Source of the DNA: Clostridiales bacterium | GTDB taxonomy: Bacteria; Bacillota; Clostridia; Lachnospirales; Lachnospiraceae | NCBI GenBank assembly: GCA_021203285.1 | Contig: JAJQBM010000053.1 | Span: 1-7,320, forward strand | Length of the DNA: 7,320 bases | Direction of reading: 5' to 3' | Part shown: positions 6,408 through 7,320 of the stretch, piece by piece | Numbering within the stretch: position 1 is the stretch's first letter | Layout of the letters: each line of letters opens with the position of its first letter | Program-made: the position numbers and the translations under genes | Notes under the pieces: generated by a model | Databases searched by the model: none | Told to the model about the DNA's origin: nothing | Seen by the model: the letters and a program-made list of their open reading frames with translations, nothing else

Positions 6408-7164
6408 AATACCGAAATCCGCAGCTTTTTAGCAGATCGGGAATCCGCTCAAAACCGAAGGCAATCTGTTCCGGTCGGTGTGCGTCCGAGCCGAGGGTGA
6501 TGATCTCCCCGCCCAGTTCGTGATAGCGGCGGATGATCTCCTCCGTGGGATTGGGATGTCCCAGTCCATAGCGTAAGCCGGCCGTGTTGACCTCGATCCC
6601 CTTCCCGCGGCGGATCAGAAGCCGCAGGATCTCATCGATCACGTCCTGATAGCGTGCATAGCTGTAGAATTTATTGCGGTTCGGACCGTAGCGGACCACA
6701 TAGTCAATGTGCCCGTACACATCAAACTCATCGAAAGCCCGGATGTTTTCCGGAATGGATTCAAAATATTCCAGATAGGCTTCCTCCTCGGTCCGCCCCT
6801 CGTAGTAGGCGGGATAGTAAGGGTCCGCGCCGTGTACGACATGGGAGGAGCCGATGACAAAGTCAAAGTCGTGTGCGTTCACCAGATCGCGGTGGATTTC
6901 GGCCAGGTGCGCCTGAAGCCCCAGCTCGATGCCGGTGTACACGGGAAACCGGCCGCGGTATTTTTCCCGCAGATTTGCAATCTCCGAAAGATACGCGTCG
7001 GGATCCAGCAGAAACAGATCCGGGTCATCCGGATAGTCCAGATCCAGATGGTCTGTGATGCAGATGCCGTTTAATCCCAGTTCCATTGCCTTTTTTATCA
7101 TCGCCTCCGGAGCAGCGTCGCTGTCGCCGGAGAAGGATGTGTGCATATGAGTGTCCCACATCAT
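6364..7164 (-). CDS. PHP-domain phosphatase, histidinol-phosphatase HisJ/HisK family
   Basis: The 266-residue protein has the full PHP metal site. HMH at residues 6-8, TDHLD with His39 (37-41), GIELG with Glu80 (78-82), GSSH with His108, GHIDY with His152 (151-155), and GSDAH with Asp227 and His229 (225-229) are all present. This matches the HisJ/HisK family, which removes phosphate from L-histidinol phosphate in histidine synthesis. No other his gene is near, so histidinol phosphate is only the default substrate and another phosphate ester is possible. The length and the ending FTVFHRRTPEFAKL are typical of the family. The start at 7164 is one of two adjacent ATG codons, with GGGGAGG (7178-7172) seven bases upstream. 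The gene converges on cbiA and overlaps its 3' end by 44 bases, so it is not part of the cobalamin operon. Confidence 0.9.
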   Translation of the reverse strand: MMWDTHMHTSFSGDSDAAPEAMIKKAMELGLNGICITDHLDLDYPDDPDLFLLDPDAYLSEIANLREKYRGRFPVYTGIELGLQAHLAEIHRDLVNAHDFDFVIGSSHVVHGADPYYPAYYEGRTEEEAYLEYFESIPENIRAFDEFDVYGHIDYVVRYGPNRNKFYSYARYQDVIDEILRLLIRRGKGIEVNTAGLRYGLGHPNPTEEIIRRYHELGGEIITLGSDAHRPEQIAFGFERIPDLLKSCGFRYFTVFHRRTPEFAKL

Positions 7165-7171
7165 AAGATGT

Positions 7172-7178
7172 CCTCCCC
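7172..7178 (-). promoter_or_regulatory. ribosome binding site of the PHP phosphatase gene
   Basis: On the minus strand GGGGAGG is followed by seven bases and then ATGATG. The spacing suits the first ATG (7164-7162); the second (7161-7159) would shorten the protein by one residue only. Confidence 0.75.
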
Positions 7179-7186
7179 AAAAGTTA

Positions 7187-7224
7187 AACCGGCCGCATAC
7201 CGTGTCTTTTTGCGCCCGCCGGTT
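7187..7224. repeat. inverted repeat in the leader of the PHP phosphatase gene
   Basis: AACCGGC at 7187-7193 and GCCGGTT at 7218-7224 are perfect 7-base inverted arms separated by 24 bases. The repeat lies between the candidate promoter and the ribosome binding site of the phosphatase gene. It could form a weak hairpin in the leader RNA or be an operator half-site pair. No long T-run follows it on either strand, so it is not a convincing terminator. Confidence 0.35.
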
Positions 7225-7227
7225 ATC

Positions 7228-7256
7228 AGAATAGCATAAAATGCAGAAAACGGAAA
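7228..7256 (-). promoter_or_regulatory. weak candidate promoter for the PHP phosphatase gene
   Basis: On the minus strand TATTCT (7233-7228) is preceded by TGC, forming an extended -10. The -35 position (7256-7251, TTTCCG) is poor, with a 17-base spacer. Transcription would start near 7221, giving a leader of about 57 bases that includes the inverted repeat. This is a pattern match with limited support. Confidence 0.25.
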
Positions 7257-7306
7257 GGGATTCTGGTTATTTTATGGGCATTTCCTCTAAAAACAGGAAG
7301 AAAAAT

Positions 7307-7312
7307 AAGGAG
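7307..7312 (+). promoter_or_regulatory. Shine-Dalgarno-like sequence at the right edge
   Basis: AAGGAG occurs in an AT-rich stretch and is followed by eight bases to the end of the window. The spacing would suit a plus-strand start codon at or just beyond base 7321, that is, a gene divergent from the phosphatase. The start codon itself is not in the window. Bases 7225-7320 otherwise hold no gene that I can see. Confidence 0.35.
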
Positions 7313-7320
7313 ATAGATAA

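Noticed and set aside
6385..6450. Possible terminator around the end of cbiA (CGGT...ACCG arms, and a T-run at 6425-6430)
   Set aside because: The arms are only four bases long and the T-run is not preceded by a GC-rich stem; the sequence is also coding for the phosphatase.
7165..7320. Riboswitch or small RNA in the right-hand spacer
   Set aside because: Apart from one 7-base inverted repeat, I found no conserved riboswitch core or Rho-independent terminator in these 156 bases.

Overview
The window is a compact anaerobic (early-cobalt) corrin-ring segment of a cobalamin (vitamin B12) biosynthesis operon, followed by a convergent PHP-family phosphatase gene. I see no mobile element, CRISPR array, RNA gene, phage gene or defence-like cassette. 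I do not think the window hides a new system; its most notable feature is a three-enzyme corrin fusion protein.

Organism: the coding DNA is GC-rich and the short non-coding edges are visibly AT-rich. Strong Shine-Dalgarno sites (GGAGG type) precede most starts. The gene set (CbiF, CbiG, CbiH, CbiJ/CbiE/CbiT, CbiA plus a HisJ-type PHP phosphatase) suggests a Firmicute of class Clostridia, perhaps a gut-type Lachnospiraceae or Oscillospiraceae relative. The taxon is an inference from protein style, not something proven here. CbiG is diagnostic of the oxygen-independent route.

Layout: bases 1-113 are an AT-rich leader with one plausible extended -10 promoter and no visible cobalamin riboswitch. 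The plus-strand operon then runs cbiF/cobM (114-872), cbiG (877-2142), cbiH/cobJ (2135-2878, TTG start), a fused cbiJ/cobK-cbiE-cbiT gene (2875-4953) and cbiA (4932-6407). Junctions are a 4-base gap followed by 8-, 4- and 22-base overlaps, so the genes are almost certainly co-transcribed and translationally coupled. The minus-strand PHP phosphatase (7164-6364) converges on cbiA and their 3' ends overlap by 44 bases. Bases 7165-7320 hold its ribosome binding site, a weak promoter candidate, an inverted repeat, and an SD-like sequence at the right edge that may serve a gene starting just outside.

How the genes work together: CbiH contracts the ring (cobalt-precorrin-3 to -4), CbiF methylates C11 (to -5A), and CbiG opens the lactone and releases acetaldehyde (to -5B). 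After CbiD (not in the window), the fusion protein can carry out three consecutive conversions: reduction of -6A to -6B, C15 methylation with decarboxylation to -7, and C5 methylation to -8. After CbiC (not in the window), CbiA amidates cobyrinate to the a,c-diamide. CbiK/X, CbiL, CbiD, CbiC and the late genes (cbiP, cobD, cobU/S/T) are not in the window and must lie elsewhere if the pathway is complete.
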